Shown: in pieces, positions 33,014 through 33,218 of the stretch
Layout of the letters: each line of letters opens with the position of its first letter
How positions within the stretch are numbered: position 1 is the stretch's first letter
Assembly (NCBI GenBank): GCA_003598065.1
Contig: QZKR01000158.1
Coordinates: 1-33,218 of the forward strand
Reading direction: 5' to 3'
DNA: 33,218 nucleotides
Source of the DNA: Myxococcales bacterium
GTDB lineage: Bacteria; Myxococcota_A; SURF-8
Notes under the pieces: generated by a model
Databases searched by the model: none
Told to the model about the DNA's origin: nothing
The model's input: only the letters and a program-made list of their open reading frames with translations
Translations under genes and position numbers: made by a program

Positions 33014-33218
33014 TTATAGTTCCATAAGTTCCGGTTCGTCCGGAGCGGGCGGCGCGGGCTCGGCCGGAACCGCCGGCGCGACCGGCGGCGTCGCTCCCGG
33101 CGGAGGCGTGGGAATCGGCTCGGGTTCGGGCGCCGCCGAAGGAGGTACGGGCGATGGAACAACCGGTACGGCCGGCTCAGGCTCGGGAGCCGGAGCGGCG
33201 ACGGTCGGCGGCTCGGCC
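33014..33218 (-). CDS. C-terminal part of a proline-rich protein, cut by the window edge
   Basis: An open frame enters from the right edge and stops at TAA (33014-33016). The 67 visible residues are almost all Pro, Ala, Glu and Val, with repeated PEPEP, PPP and APxP, ending DEPELMEL. They look like a disordered Pro-rich linker or tail such as those of TonB, OmpA or FHA/DnaJ-type proteins, but the functional part lies outside the window. Clean codon use and the four-base gap to the glycosyltransferase ATG show that it is real and in the same operon. Confidence 0.65.
   Translation of the reverse strand, partial: AEPPTVAAPAPEPEPAVPVVPSPVPPSAAPEPEPIPTPPPGATPPVAPAVPAEPAPPAPDEPELMEL

Overview
The window is a high-G+C (by eye above 60%), gene-dense chromosomal segment of a Gram-negative bacterium. 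The lineage signals point to the deltaproteobacterial/Myxococcota-like groups, probably an uncultivated one: a Hanks kinase with an HRDVSPxN catalytic loop, secreted proteins with (D/E)GD-rich linkers, an OmpA protein with thrombospondin type 3 repeats, and a matrixin with a Gly-Gly-Cys/TM/Arg C-terminal tail like MYXO-CTERM signals. Outer-membrane porin and lipoprotein genes confirm a diderm. I see no phage, insertion sequence, CRISPR, rRNA or tRNA; most of the window looks like ordinary housekeeping and envelope genes. Assignments rest on motif reading, not on database searches.

Layout. (1) 1-4001, minus strand: a tightly coupled operon of alpha/beta hydrolase, phosphatidylserine synthase, NamZ-type exo-muramidase and Ser/Thr kinase (cut by the window edge). 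(2) 4066-5698, minus: a UshA-like lipoprotein 5'-nucleotidase with its own promoter. (3) 5904-8023, plus: a GT-C glycosyltransferase behind a consensus promoter followed at once by an intrinsic terminator. (4) 8035-11192, plus: a five-gene thiol-redox operon (TPR protein, protein disulfide oxidoreductase, thioredoxin, DUF6132-like membrane peptide, CcdA-thioredoxin fusion). (5) 11212-14261, plus: a phosphate-acquisition pair (OprO/P-like porin and lipoprotein metallophosphatase) behind an 11-bp-periodic Pho-box-like array and a second promoter with a palindrome. (6) 19916-14298, minus: an acidic lipoprotein with a duplicated six-cysteine domain, rimO, an unlisted 35-codon membrane microprotein, and an MFS transporter with a roughly 310-residue insertion. 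(7) 20005-21591, plus: murJ. (8) 23041-21655, minus: a CPA2 cation/proton antiporter under a fluoride (crcB-motif) riboswitch with a visible terminator. (9) 23793-23124, minus: a Phd/ParE toxin-antitoxin pair. (10) 23844-26103, plus: the TSP3-OmpA protein and its terminator. (11) 28109-26130, minus: a PhnP-like metallo-beta-lactamase protein followed by alanine dehydrogenase. (12) 28146-29738, plus: a GT-C-like membrane protein. (13) 33218-29735, minus: a proline-rich protein (cut by the window edge), a GT39/ArnT-like transferase and a matrixin protease with its own promoter.

Promoters are consistent through the window: TTGNNN, usually 17 bp, then TA(T/G/A)AAT-like, which helps fix transcription units. 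The themes are envelope building (murJ, NamZ, pssA, three GT-C enzymes, OmpA), periplasmic thiol chemistry, phosphate scavenging (porin, phosphatase, nucleotidase) and fluoride/ion stress. The best candidates for a less-described system are the fluoride-controlled antiporter, the compact thiol-relay operon, and the microprotein plus insertion-bearing MFS transporter.
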